A stretch of 64,000 nt of DNA from Petrolisthes cinctipes (taxonomy: Eukaryota > Arthropoda > Malacostraca > Decapoda > Porcellanidae): contig JAWQEG010002467.1 of NCBI GenBank assembly GCA_033782935.1, forward strand, positions 1 through 64,000, written 5' to 3'. Below are positions 1-11,075 of the stretch, piece by piece (position 1 is the stretch's first letter; each line of letters opens with the position of its first letter). The notes beneath the pieces are model-generated. The model ran no database searches. It saw only the letters and a list, made by a program, of their open reading frames with translations, and was not told the DNA's origin. The translations under genes and the position numbers were made by a program.

Positions 1-368
1 CCCTATTCCCGCACCCCCTTAAGACCGGCTCCCCTACTCGCTCACTGGTCCATACACATTGACAGATCATAGTATCAATATTCATACGCCACCACTTCAT
101 GTAATGTATTCGTTCGTTTTTCTTTATGCACGATTCACAAGAGCCATCATCGCAGGGAGTACAGAGCTGTGTTGTAGTTTTTGTTATTATTGCAATGTCG
201 AGATTTATTATTATTATTATTATTATTTTATTTTATTTTCCTTTCTTTTTTTTTGTTTATATATATATTTTTGTTGTATATAAGTAGACGTGTATATATG
301 CGAGATCTTAAGTGGGTACTATTATACTTTCTTTGGTACAATAGAATGACTTGACCCTCACCCCGCCC

Positions 369-422
<54 letters not shown>

Positions 423-467
423 ATAATAATAATAATAATAAATAAATAAATAAATAAATAAAAGTGT

Positions 468-590
468 GCCAGGAACAGGACCAGATTAACAAAAATAATA
501 GGTGGTCATTTATTGTTTGGAATAGATGGGAGGAATTAATTGCTCCAGATTTACCAACACTATTCTATACTACCATAATATTAAGGCTTG
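468..590 (-). mobile_element. Partial family-B MITE, reverse orientation
   Basis: AGGAACAGGACCAGA, GGAGGAATTAATTGCTCC and AGATTTACCAACACT match the reverse complement of the elements at 1394 and 1686. Ends are degraded. Confidence 0.55.
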
Positions 591-658
591 TGTTTCATGC
601 CAAGAGTAAAATAAATAAGTAAATAAATATGTAACTGTGTTTACCGAGTGCATCTTAA

Positions 659-819
659 TAAGGGACCTTGTGAAGTTAAACAGAAAATTGGAGGCAAACT
701 AGTCCTTCAAATATCGCCACGAAACACACACACACACCTATAGGGAAGGAGATTGTTTCGTGGCATAGTCAGGAGGAAGGAATCAGAAGTCTCCAATTCC
801 ATACACGATCTCAGGGTCC
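659..819 (+). mobile_element. TTAA-flanked MITE, family C
   Basis: The left side reads TTAATAAGGGACC and the right side GGGTCC followed by TTAA (820-823). The interior contains the family-C signature: AAAATTGGAGG, CCTTCAAATAT, GCCACGAAACAC and TTTCGTGGCATAGTCAGGAGG. The same signature recurs at 1531, 5331 and 9377. There is no coding capacity, so it would depend on a transposase elsewhere. Confidence 0.7.
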
Positions 820-906
820 TTAATATTTCCGAGGTAAACAAAGGGTCTAGTATAGCATTGTCCTACTTCAAAATCCTACTGTAATATTCCACCTCCCCTT
901 GGTGAG

Positions 907-1020
907 CTGGGGGGGAGGGGTAGGGTGGAGGGGTAGGGGGGAGGGGTAGGGGGAAGGGGAGGGGGAGGGGAGGGGAAGGGGGAAGGGGTAGGGTAGGGGA
1001 AGGGAGAGGGGGAGGGGTAA
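907..1020. repeat. G-rich minisatellite
   Basis: Degenerate tandem units of GGGGAGGGGTAGGG type. The strand bias (almost no C) makes four-stranded G structures possible on the plus strand; that is an inference from composition. Confidence 0.8.
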
Positions 1021-1393
1021 AAGGCTAGCGTAGGAAGTGAGTGAAAAATGCTCTTATATGATATAAAATTCAGTTGCTCTTTCTATGTAAATAAAAAAAT
1101 ATATATATATGAAAAAGTTCTCGTTTCGGTGGAGAACAAGACGTGGTTATAACATATTCGTGACACGTTGTGGTATTCGTGGTGGTGGTGGTGGTGGTGG
1201 TGTTGTTCTCTCAGGTATAGTTATTTTCAGTTCGCCACAAAAGGTTACTGATCTATAATTAAAGACTTGACACATTCGGCAGCATTTTCATTCTTCGGGT
1301 TAGTTTTTTTAGGGTGTGTGACTGTGAATACGACCCTCTGTACTATCATGGAGGAAAAAAAAAAAAAAAAATATATATATATAACTTAATTAA

Positions 1394-1526
1394 GGGGGAA
1401 GTTTTGTGTTGGTAAATCTGGAGCAACCGAATCCTCCAAACTATTATTTTTGCTCTTCTGGTCCTGTTTCCTAGCATACTTTGGAGGAATCGTGGCACTC
1501 CAATGTACCAAAAAAGAATTACCACC
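1394..1526 (+). mobile_element. TTAA-flanked MITE, family B (copy B1)
   Basis: Bounded by TTAA at 1390-1393 and 1527-1530. It starts GGGGGAAG and ends TTACCACC. Family-B markers are GGTAAATCTGGAGCAAC, TCTGGTCCTGTTTCCT and ACTTTGGAGGAATC. It abuts a family-C element through a shared TTAA. It is about 133 bp and non-coding. Confidence 0.75.
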
Positions 1527-1530
1527 TTAA

Positions 1531-1681
1531 GGGACCCCATGATATAGTCAGAAAATTGAAGGTTATCGAGTCCTTCAAATATTGCCACGAAACACCGCCT
1601 ATATGGAAGGAGTTTGTTTCGTGGCATAGTCAGGGGGAATCAGTAGCCAGCCACCAGGTCTCATACACGATCACAGGGTCC
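1531..1681 (+). mobile_element. TTAA-flanked MITE, family C (copy C1)
   Basis: Starts GGGACCCCATGAT and ends ATCACAGGGTCC, giving short terminal inverted repeats of about 12 bases. TTAA lies at 1527-1530 and 1682-1685. An inner inverted pair (GCCACGAAAC / GTTTCGTGGC) would fold into a hairpin. It sits between two family-B elements. Confidence 0.78.
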
Positions 1682-1685
1682 TTAA

Positions 1686-1838
1686 GGGGGTAGTACAGTG
1701 TTGGTAAATCTGGAGCAACTGATTCCTCCCAACTAATCCAAGCAACAGAACACCATTAATTTTGTTCATCTGGTCCTGTTTCCTGACATACTTTGGAGAA
1801 ATAAAGACACTCCAATGTAACAAAATTGAATTACCACC
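1686..1838 (+). mobile_element. TTAA-flanked MITE, family B (copy B2)
   Basis: Bounded by TTAA at 1682-1685 and 1839-1842. It starts GGGGGTAGTAC and ends AATTACCACC. It is a clear sequence relative of 1394-1526 in the same orientation, differing by many substitutions, so the copies are not a fresh duplication. Confidence 0.78.
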
Positions 1839-2034
1839 TTAACGCAGCTACTGTAACTGTTTATTCAAAATGGAAGCGGGAGGCTGATGGTGAATTGGAC
1901 ACTATTTATTTCCTCCAGACGTGCTACAAAACACACCAACCACCTATCACTGTGCTACTCTGTTTTTTGTTATATGTTTTGGGGTTGTGATATTTCTCAT
2001 AAGGCAACAAACAGCATTTTTTTTTACTCCATGA

Positions 2035-2206
2035 AGGGGATATTATGCTTTTGATAGATTGTAGAGTCTTGATTCCTCCAAAGTATTACAGGAAACAGGA
2101 CCAGAAGAACAAAAATAATGGTATCCTGTTGCCTGGAATAGTTTAAAGAATTCAGTTGCTCCATATTTTACCACCCAAAATAAAAACATGTGCTATTATA
2201 CTCCCC
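2035..2206 (-). mobile_element. Family-B MITE, reverse orientation
   Basis: Contains GATTCCTCCAAAGTATTAC, GGAAACAGGACCAGAAGAAC and TTGCTCCATATTTTACCA, the reverse complement of family B. The right end is CTCCCC followed by TTAA (2207-2210). The left end has GAAGGGGATATT, but the flanking TTAA has decayed. Confidence 0.65.
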
Positions 2207-2408
2207 TTAATTAATAGAACCTTGCCTGAAGGATAGAATGTTTTGCCCTGCATCACTAATAATCCTTCCCTCAGGAGAAGAAAAAAAAAATCGTCTGTTG
2301 GTGTTGGTGTCTAAAGAATAATAGGAAAAAAAGTTGCCAGTAGGTGTTTTCAGGTTACGGTAAAAATAAAATAGATATCGGTTGCATCGGACAGAAAAGA
2401 TCTATCTA

Positions 2409-2439
<31 letters not shown>

Positions 2440-2639
2440 CGTTTTCAGGTTCCATAAAAGTTTGACCCGAAAAAAATATGGCCTTTTATTTGGTTTGTGT
2501 AACTGACAGGTGCGGTTATACTTCACTCTTTACAGTACAAAGTTAATTATATGCCACTTTGCCTTACTAAATTAATTATGTGCCACTTTACCTTACAAAA
2601 TTAATTACTGTGTATGTCAAGTTTCCTGAGTATAATCAT

Positions 2640-2960
2640 CTAGGCTACCTCTCTACTCATCTCCTTGTATATTCATTTATCTATCCATCTATCTGTCTAC
2701 AAAATCTATCCCTATACCCATCTGTCTATAAATCTATTCCCATTTGTCTATATATAAATTGTCTATCCATCTATCTATCTGTCTACAAATCTATCCTTAT
2801 GCACATCTGTCTACTAAATCTATTCCCATTTGTCTATATATAAATTGTCCATCTATCTATCTATCTATCTATCTATCTGTCTTCATACCTATCCTTATAT
2901 ATATACACATCTTTCTACAATCTATATCCCTATACACACCTGTCCATTTATACTAATTTA
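2640..2960. repeat. CTAT/CTGT-rich tandem array
   Basis: Repeated ATCTATCTGTCTACAAATCTATCC-like blocks, including a pure CTAT run near 2850-2877 and a direct repeat of TCCCATTTGTCTATATATAA. This is low-complexity sequence, not coding, despite open frames rich in Ile, Tyr and Ser. Confidence 0.85.
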
Positions 2961-3013
2961 TCTATCCATATATCAGTGTACAACTCTATTCCCTCTTCCT
3001 ACGTCTCCTTCAG

Positions 3014-3143
3014 GTTGTAGCGGGGGCGTGTCCATCGTGAAGCTGACTGTGCCTGGGGTAGTGGAGACCAACAGGTCGGGGGTGGAGCTGGACTGTGAAT
3101 ATCGAGTCGAGGAATGGGAACGTCCTGGTCTCGTCCTCAAGTG
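3014..3143 (+). CDS. Ig gene, first visible exon (start of Ig domain 1)
   Basis: Acceptor CTCCTTCAG precedes and donor GTAGGT follows. The peptide from GVSIVKLTVPG to VLKW covers strands A to C. The last codon (Trp) is split TG|G and is completed at 3716. Confidence 0.75.
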
Positions 3144-3558
3144 GTAGGTAGTATCATGTATGGCGTGTGTGTAGTTATACGTCTATGTCTCTCGGTCTCT
3201 GCCTCTGTTTCTCTCTGGGTCTCTGTCTGTCTCTGTTTCTCTTTCGGTCTCTCTCTCTCTCCCTCATAATGTACTGTCTCTCTGTCTGTCTCTCTCTCTC
3301 CCTCATAATTTACTACTGTCGTTTATTTTATGGCACATTTTACAGACAAATTAAACCCTACGACAGATCACCTACCAACCTAACCCACTAACCGACCGAC
3401 CCTTTCTCTCTCTTCCCTCACCAACAGACCACCTACCAACCCAACCCAGCAACCTTCCCTCCTCTCTCTCTTCCTCAACAACAGACCATCAGCCAACTAA
3501 CCAACCTTCCCACTCTCTCTCTCCACAACAACAGACCACCAACCCCATTAACCTACCA

Positions 3559-3597
<39 letters not shown>

Positions 3598-6500
3598 CAA
3601 CAACAAATCACCTACTAACCCAACCCAGCAACCTTTCTTCCTCTCTCTCTTCCCCAACAACAGACCATCAGCCAACTAACCAACCTTCCCACTCTCTCTC
3701 TCTTCCCCAAAATAGGTACCTCGATAAAATCCACCTGGTGTACCAATGGATCCCACCGCTACGACCTCAGGCGCTGGGCGTGTTGAGTGGCCGCGTGAAC
3801 ATCTCCTACAGCGCCTCCCGAGACCCCTGGGCTATGCACCGTGCCCTCTACATCCCACGCCCTGACCCTGCGCTCACCGGACAGTACTCCTGCTCCGTCA
3901 GTACCTTTGAGGACGAGGATACACGTTCGGCTCCTCTTCTCGTGTGGAGTGAGTATACGAGTTTGGAGTTACGAGTAGTCAGTCAGTCATTAGTTTCGTG
4001 TGCTTGTTTATATTCTATTTATTTATTTATTGTTTTCCGCAGTCTCTCCCCCCCCCCCCCGGAATTGTTTTGGCGTTTGAGTTCGTTTCTTAAGATTACT
4101 TTTTTGCTCAGTTCCTTCTCTGTACTTGTGTGTCACCGTGTGTGTGTGTGTGTGTTCCTACTCCCTCAGCCTCCCTCCCTCTTGCACCTATCCATCCCTC
4201 TCTCTTCTCCCCCCCTCCTCCTTCCCCCTCCATGTACCTCTCCCCTGCCTTGTTTGTTTCCCCGCAATTTTGAGGGAATATTTTCGCATCAGACTCGGCC
4301 CGAAATAGAGGGATGGAGGGAGGGAGGGAAACGCACCGAGCTTGTCACTTCACCGACACCTCCACCAGACACGAACACAAGCACTGTACTTCACCTCAAA
4401 CACAAGCACTGTACTTCACCTCAAACACGGGTCACTCAGTATCTTGTACAGTTGGCCACAGGGATTTTTTCACTGGCTGTATGTAAAGAGAGATCATCAT
4501 TATTCTGGAAGTACAGCAATGAATGATCTACCAAGTGACTCGGTGATTACAAAACAAGAAACATAATAATAATAATAATGTTGTATTGTAGTTATGTTCT
4601 CTTACGTTATTTGTATGTTGTAAACCCTCGGAAACAACAGTGTGTGTGTACGAATTCTTGCGGCCAATAGTACATCAATATCTGGGAACCGGGGGATTTT
4701 GGGTTGGGGAAAAACACAATGTGGGAGATTTGGTTTGCACTTAATACCGATGACCTGATATATACTGTATGGCAAAATTTGGAAAACCCGAGCCAGATTT
4801 CGGCAAAAATTGGAATAGAATTGAATAGAAAAATTTATTATTGTTGCAAAGGGGCAAAACTTGGCTCCAGTTTTCCTTTTTTCATCGAGGATATAATATG
4901 TCCCGTAGGGGGTATTGCCTGCATTGGTGATGTGAGCAATACGTTAAGGGTTTTGGCACCCCTTCGGCCCCAACCACTAGCTTTTAGGTCTTCAACTGTC
5001 CCTTTTTTCTTTCTATTTCCTTTCTGCTTGCTGTCTCACTTCTCTATCACCTTTTTCAGGCGCTATATGACCTCGCTGATGCCGCGCCTAATAACTATCA
5101 ATCAATCAATCGATCGAGGATATATGTCACGAATTGGATAAACCCGAGCCAAGTTTCGGCAAAATTTAGCTGAATATTCCTATTCTTAATAAGCATAAAT
5201 ATTGAGATTTAGAAAACCCGAGCCAGGTTTTGAAGTTAACCTGACCTAACCTAATCAGGACCAAGGTAGATTACCATGACCTAACCGGAGCAAAATACCG
5301 GAACTTATACTGGGCAATTTACCAAGACTAAAGGACCCCTGTGATCGTGTATGAGAATTGGAGGCTTCTGATTTCTCCTGACTATGCCACGAAACAAGCT
5401 CCTTCAATAAAGGTGTGTTTCGTGGCAATATTTGAAAGACTCATTTACCTCCACTTTTCCTGACTAAATCACAGGGCCCCTTATCCTAGGCAAGCTACCA
5501 GGACCTAATCGAGGCAGACTACTAGGACTGTTCACTATCCTCTATAAAGATAAAGATAAAGATAGTGTAATATTACAACAAATATGAAAAACTTACCAGA
5601 CTGGAAGCTACGTCAGACTTGCAGGAAAATAGTGAAGAAAAAGTATGATTGTTGTGAGTTGTTCATCTTGTGGTTGTCAGTGAGGTGGTGGTGGTGTTAC
5701 CCCTCCTCTTCTAGGTAGTTGTAGGCGAGTCAACAGTCAAATAATACCTGGGGGACATTGGTATTGATTAATATTTGGGTCATCATTAAGGACAACACCG
5801 CTCGTTAATACCAAACTCAAAGAATACAATAAATTGTTCACATATATAAAAAAGTTCTCGTCGATGCTTGCCAAGACAACCCTCTTTTCTTTCTATTTCC
5901 TTCCTGCTTGCTATCTCACCTCTCTATCACCTTCTTTTGGCGTTATATGGCCTCGCTGTTGCTGCGCCTAATATCAATCAATCAGTCAATCAATTTTACC
6001 GTAACAAGTGAGAAAAAATCTTACCGTAACCGAGGTAACGCTTCACACCGCTCGCCAAATTGACCAGCATCAGTGAGTGGAGTGAAAGTGACGACTGTGA
6101 AACGTTTGACGGACGTGAGAAGATGGGATGTGCCTTGCAGCGGATGAATACATCAACGTCGACACATTGATATTAAAAACAGAATACAGTCGGCACCAAA
6201 CTAGTGACGGAAACATTGTGCGATCGCGAGGTTTGATGAAAAACCTTGGCATTAATTTCACACTGTTACATGTTAGTATTTTGTTGGCATCCCATTGGTC
6301 TAGACTCTAAAGACACTCTTGTAGAGGTTTTGGGACAGAATCAGCGAGTGTCATGGAGTGTCAGCCACACCATGACTGAGTTCTCTGTGGTTCGAACGAC
6401 AAAACACATTTAGCTATCTATCCTATAATATGTTGCTTAGTTTTTCGAACCACGAATGATTCAGTTATATTGTGGCTGGCTGAGAGAACGAATATTTTTA

Positions 6501-7534
6501 TGCATCATCGTACACTCTCAATCAAACAATCACTAGCTCACCTGAGTCGAAGCCCGAGATTTGGAGCAGGCGGTTTCTAGACGACAGCCCACCCAAAGCC
6601 TCCATTGCTTCGAAATGTGTGTGTGTGTGTGTGTGGCCTCATGATGGTTCGAGTGGGTTGTCATCCAGAAACCGCGTGCTTCAGATCTCGGACTTCGACT
6701 CAGGTGGGCTATGGGAATTGTGGATTGCGAGAATAGCCTCCATGACATTAATCAGTATACACTATTTTCTGGCCTGAACACACTACACAGCCCTCTAGTG
6801 ACAAAAGCCTAAATTGTAAATATTCGTCACTTGGATCGCTTCTTCATTTATATCCCCGATTCACTTTTATAGATCAGTTGGTTCATTCAGTTTTTTCGTG
6901 TGTGAGTGAATGAGTGAGTGTGTGTGTGTGTGTGAATATTTGTGTGCGCGTGTGTGTGAATATCTGTGTGTGTGTGTGTGCGTGCGTGCGTGTGTGTGAA
7001 TATTTGTGTGTGTGTTTATGTATGTGTGTGTGATAATCATAATACAGTTTCTTCATGTTGGTCATTACTCAGTTTCAGCTAGCGTTGTACAGTACTTATT
7101 AATACCATTCGTGTATTATATATTTCACGTATTTCAGTCACTATATGGTGGTCATGATCATCAACAAACCTACTAGCTGATTGGAGGGGAAGGGGGAGAC
7201 AATAAATTTTCTAGTTACGACTGAAGGCACCACATTTTTTTTTTTTTTTTTTTTTTTTTTTCCAATTCATTGTATTTTGTTTATCGTGGCGTACGTTGTA
7301 TGTCCGGACGATTAATTTTTTATTTTTTATTTAGTATTTATTTTATTTTTTATTTGTTTTTATTTTTTTTATTTTTCATTTTTTTTTTATTTTTTTTTTT
7401 TGTGTGTGTGTGTGACGATAGACGAGCAGATCCCCTCTCTATTCTTGTCTGTGGGTATGACACGTTTCTCTGCCTCTCCCTCCCCTTCTCTCACACAGCC
7501 ACCAGCATGACCTACAACAAGTCAGAGTCTCAGT

Positions 7535-7596
<62 letters not shown>

Positions 7597-10577
7597 TCAC
7601 CCATTTACCAACCTATCTATCTCTGTTTTTTTATATATAATTTAATGTATACCAATTAATGTAGGGATGATGAGGGGAAATGAATTGGGAGAGAGAAGAG
7701 GGAACGGAGTGAGAAGGGAGAGAGAGGAGGGAAATGGATTGGGAGAGAGAAAAGGGAACGGAGGGAGAGAAGAAGTAATGAATTCGGAGAGAAAAGAGGG
7801 AACGGAGGGAGAAGGGAGAGGGGGGAAATGGATAAGGAGAGAAAAGAGGAGAACAGAAGGAGGGAGGGAGGGAGGGAGGGCGAGAGGAAGAGAGCCAGTA
7901 GAGAAGAATGAACGGAGGGAGAATAGAGAAGAGAGAAGAGGGAACGGAGGGAGAGTAGAGAAGAGAGAAGAGGGAACGGAGGGAGAGTAGAGAAGAGAGA
8001 AGAGGGAACGGAGGGAGAGTAGAGAAGAGAGAAGAGGGAACGGAGGGAAAGTAGAGAAGAGAGAAGAGGGAACGGAGGGAGAGTAGAGAAGAGAGAAGAG
8101 GGAACGGAGGGAGAGTAGAGAAGAAAGAAGAGGGAACGGAGGGAGAGTAGAGAAGAAAGAAGAGGGAACGGAGGGAGAGTAGAGAAGAGAGAAGAGGGAA
8201 CGGAGGGAGGGTAGAGAAGAGAGAAGAGGGAACGGAGGGAGAGTAGAGAAGAAAGAAGAGGGAACGGAGGGAGAGTAGAGAAGAGAGAAGAGGGAACGGA
8301 GGGAGAGTAGAGAAGAGAGAAGAGGGAACGGAGGGAGAGTAGAGAAGAGAGAAGAGGGAACGGAGGGAGAGTAGAGAAGAGAGAAGAGGGAACGGATGGA
8401 GAGTAGAGAAGAGAGAAGAGGGAACGGAGGGAGAGTAGAGAAGAAAGAAGAGGGAACGGAGGAAGAATAGAGAAGAGATAAGAGGGAACGGAGGAAGAAT
8501 AGAGAAAAGGGAACGGAGGGAGAGTAGAGAAGAGAGAAGAGGGAACGGAGGGAGAGTAGAGAAGAGAGAAGAGGGAACGGAGGGAGAGTAGAGAAGAAAG
8601 AAGAGGGAAAAGGGAAGGTAGGGGGGGGGGGACACTTGAGGCGAGAAAAGAGGTAAGTACTGGCCGGCATTGAGATAGACTGAAAGATAAACAAACACAC
8701 ATTTTAACAGGTTCCTCGGACGCTATGATGCATTTTGAGGTCCGTGAGTGGAGTGGAGTGGAGAGTGGAATGGAGTGGAAGAGGCTAGTGGAATATAGAG
8801 TGGAGTAGAGTGGAAGTTGTTGGTGGAGTACAGAGTGGAAGAGGCTAATGGAGTATAGAGTGGGTTAGAGTGGAAGAGGCTAGTGGAGTACAGAGTGGAG
8901 TTGTGTGGAAGAGGCTAGTGGAGTGGAGTAGATTGGAAGAGGCTGGTGGAGTACAGAGTGGAAGAGGCTAATGGAGTATAGAGTGGGTTATTAGAGTGGA
9001 AGAGGCTAGTGGAGTACAGAGTGGAGAGGAGTATAGTGGAAGAGGCTAGTAAAGTATAGAGTGGAGTTTAGTAGAGTGGAAGAGGTTGGTGAAGTACAGA
9101 GTGGAGTGGAGTGGGAGAGCCTTAGCGATGGAATGGGAAGAGTGGAAATGTGTGGGACGGTCGCATTCTCCCTATATTTATTTATTTATTTATTTGGTAA
9201 GAGGAACAAGCGGTACTCCAATAAATACGAACACTTATAATAATAGAAATACTTATCTGTGTTGCCATAATAAAAAAAAAAAAACATGTACAGTACAGTA
9301 TTTCGCAAAAGTGAACAGGGCTGATAGTATTTAACGGCGCAATTTTTTTGGACTGTACACAAGGAAAACAAATTAAGTGACACTGTGATGGAGTCAGAAA
9401 AATTGGAGGTAAATGAGTCCTTCAAATACTGCCATGAAAAACACATACACAAACACCTATATAGAGGGAGCTTGTTTCATGGCATAGTCAGGAGGAATCG
9501 GAAGCCTCCAATTCTCGTACACGATCACAGGGTCATGATGCCCCGGAAATAAACAACAACAAGAAGCTACTTTGTGTGTGTAAATTATCAACACAGCCCC
9601 GGGAATAAACAACAACGTTATATTTCAGTATCCGATGCATAGTCTGGGGTGTCTGAATGGGCCGTACAGTATGCAAGAACGTTCATCTGTGGTGTTGACA
9701 ATGGCTCTGTTGTTTGTCTATGGAGCTATCGTACCGGTACCACGCCATCGCATACACCAAAAATGTTCTTGAATATGGCCCAGCAGTAATGTGTCACACG
9801 AGAACTGCACCGATAGTTTTTTGTTTTTGTTTTGTTTTATGTGTTTTGTTTTTATCATGCGTATGTTGCCAAGTTCTTATCAGTGTTGTATTATTTCTTT
9901 TCCAGCCCCGGCGCAGTATGTGGACCTCAAGTATTGGCGTCCCTCAGAACACTTGGTAAATATCTCGTGCCACGCCACTGGAGCCTCACCCAAACCTGAG
10001 TTCACCCTCTTCACGCGGGACCCCAACGGTACCAGGTGAGTGAGGGAAGGGTAGTGTAGGGAAGGGTAGTGTAGGGAAGGGTAGTGTAGGGAAGGGTAGT
10101 GTAGGGAAGGGTAGTGTAGGGAAGGGTAAGTTGGGAAGGGTAAGTTGGGTAAGTTGGATAGAGTGGGTGAGGGTAAGGGTGGTTGTGGTGAGGGTAAGAG
10201 TTGGTGAGGGTAAGGGTGGGTGAGGGAAGAATAAGTTGGGTAGGGTAGGTGAGGGAAGGGTAAATTGGGTAGGGTAGGTGAAGGTAAAGTAGGGTAAGTT
10301 TGGGTGGTTCAGACAGGGTAAGGGTGGGTGAGGATAGGGTGCATAGAACAGGGTAGGGTAGGGGTAGAGCAAGGTAGGGTATGGTAGTACATGGCAGGGC
10401 AAGAGGGTGGGAGGATTACATGAGTGACAGGTATAAGATGTCATATGGTATTGTACAGTGCATTAGCCTACCTTCAGTCCACCACACACACAGAGGCAGT
10501 CCCTGTATGTATGTGATCTTGGTTGATATGTTTCAATGTTGTTGTCTTCACCATACAGTACTCATCCTCTCCTTCTG

Positions 10578-10663
<86 letters not shown>

Positions 10664-10667
10664 TAAA

Positions 10668-10706
<39 letters not shown>

Positions 10707-10715
10707 AAAAAAAAA

Positions 10716-10804
<89 letters not shown>

Positions 10805-10840
10805 GAATAAGAATAAGAATAAGAATAAGAATAAGAATAA

Positions 10841-10873
<33 letters not shown>

Positions 10874-10897
10874 GAATAAGAATAAGAATAAGAATAA

Positions 10898-10957
<60 letters not shown>

Positions 10958-11044
10958 GAATAAGAATAAGAATAAGAATAAGAATAAGAATAAGAATAAG
11001 AATAAGAATAAGAATAAGAATAAGAATAAGAATAAGAATAAGAA

Positions 11045-11075
<31 letters not shown>

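Larger units (their letters stand above)
1..3013. other. Repeat-rich region upstream of the Ig gene; no gene seen
   Basis: No reading frame here looks like protein. It holds a poly-A/TAA/TAAA tract (about 376-462), a GGGGTAGGGG-type G-rich array (907-1020), a GGT run (about 1183-1204), a GTCT run (about 2408-2440), a CTAT-rich array (about 2640-2960) and several small TTAA-flanked elements listed separately. The signal-peptide exon of the downstream Ig gene must lie here unrecognised or to the left of the window. Confidence 0.7.

Noticed and set aside
7631..8702. Three overlapping 350-codon minus-strand frames rich in Ser/Leu/Pro
   Set aside because: They arise from a 30-base purine minisatellite with no stop in any frame; no splice or domain support.
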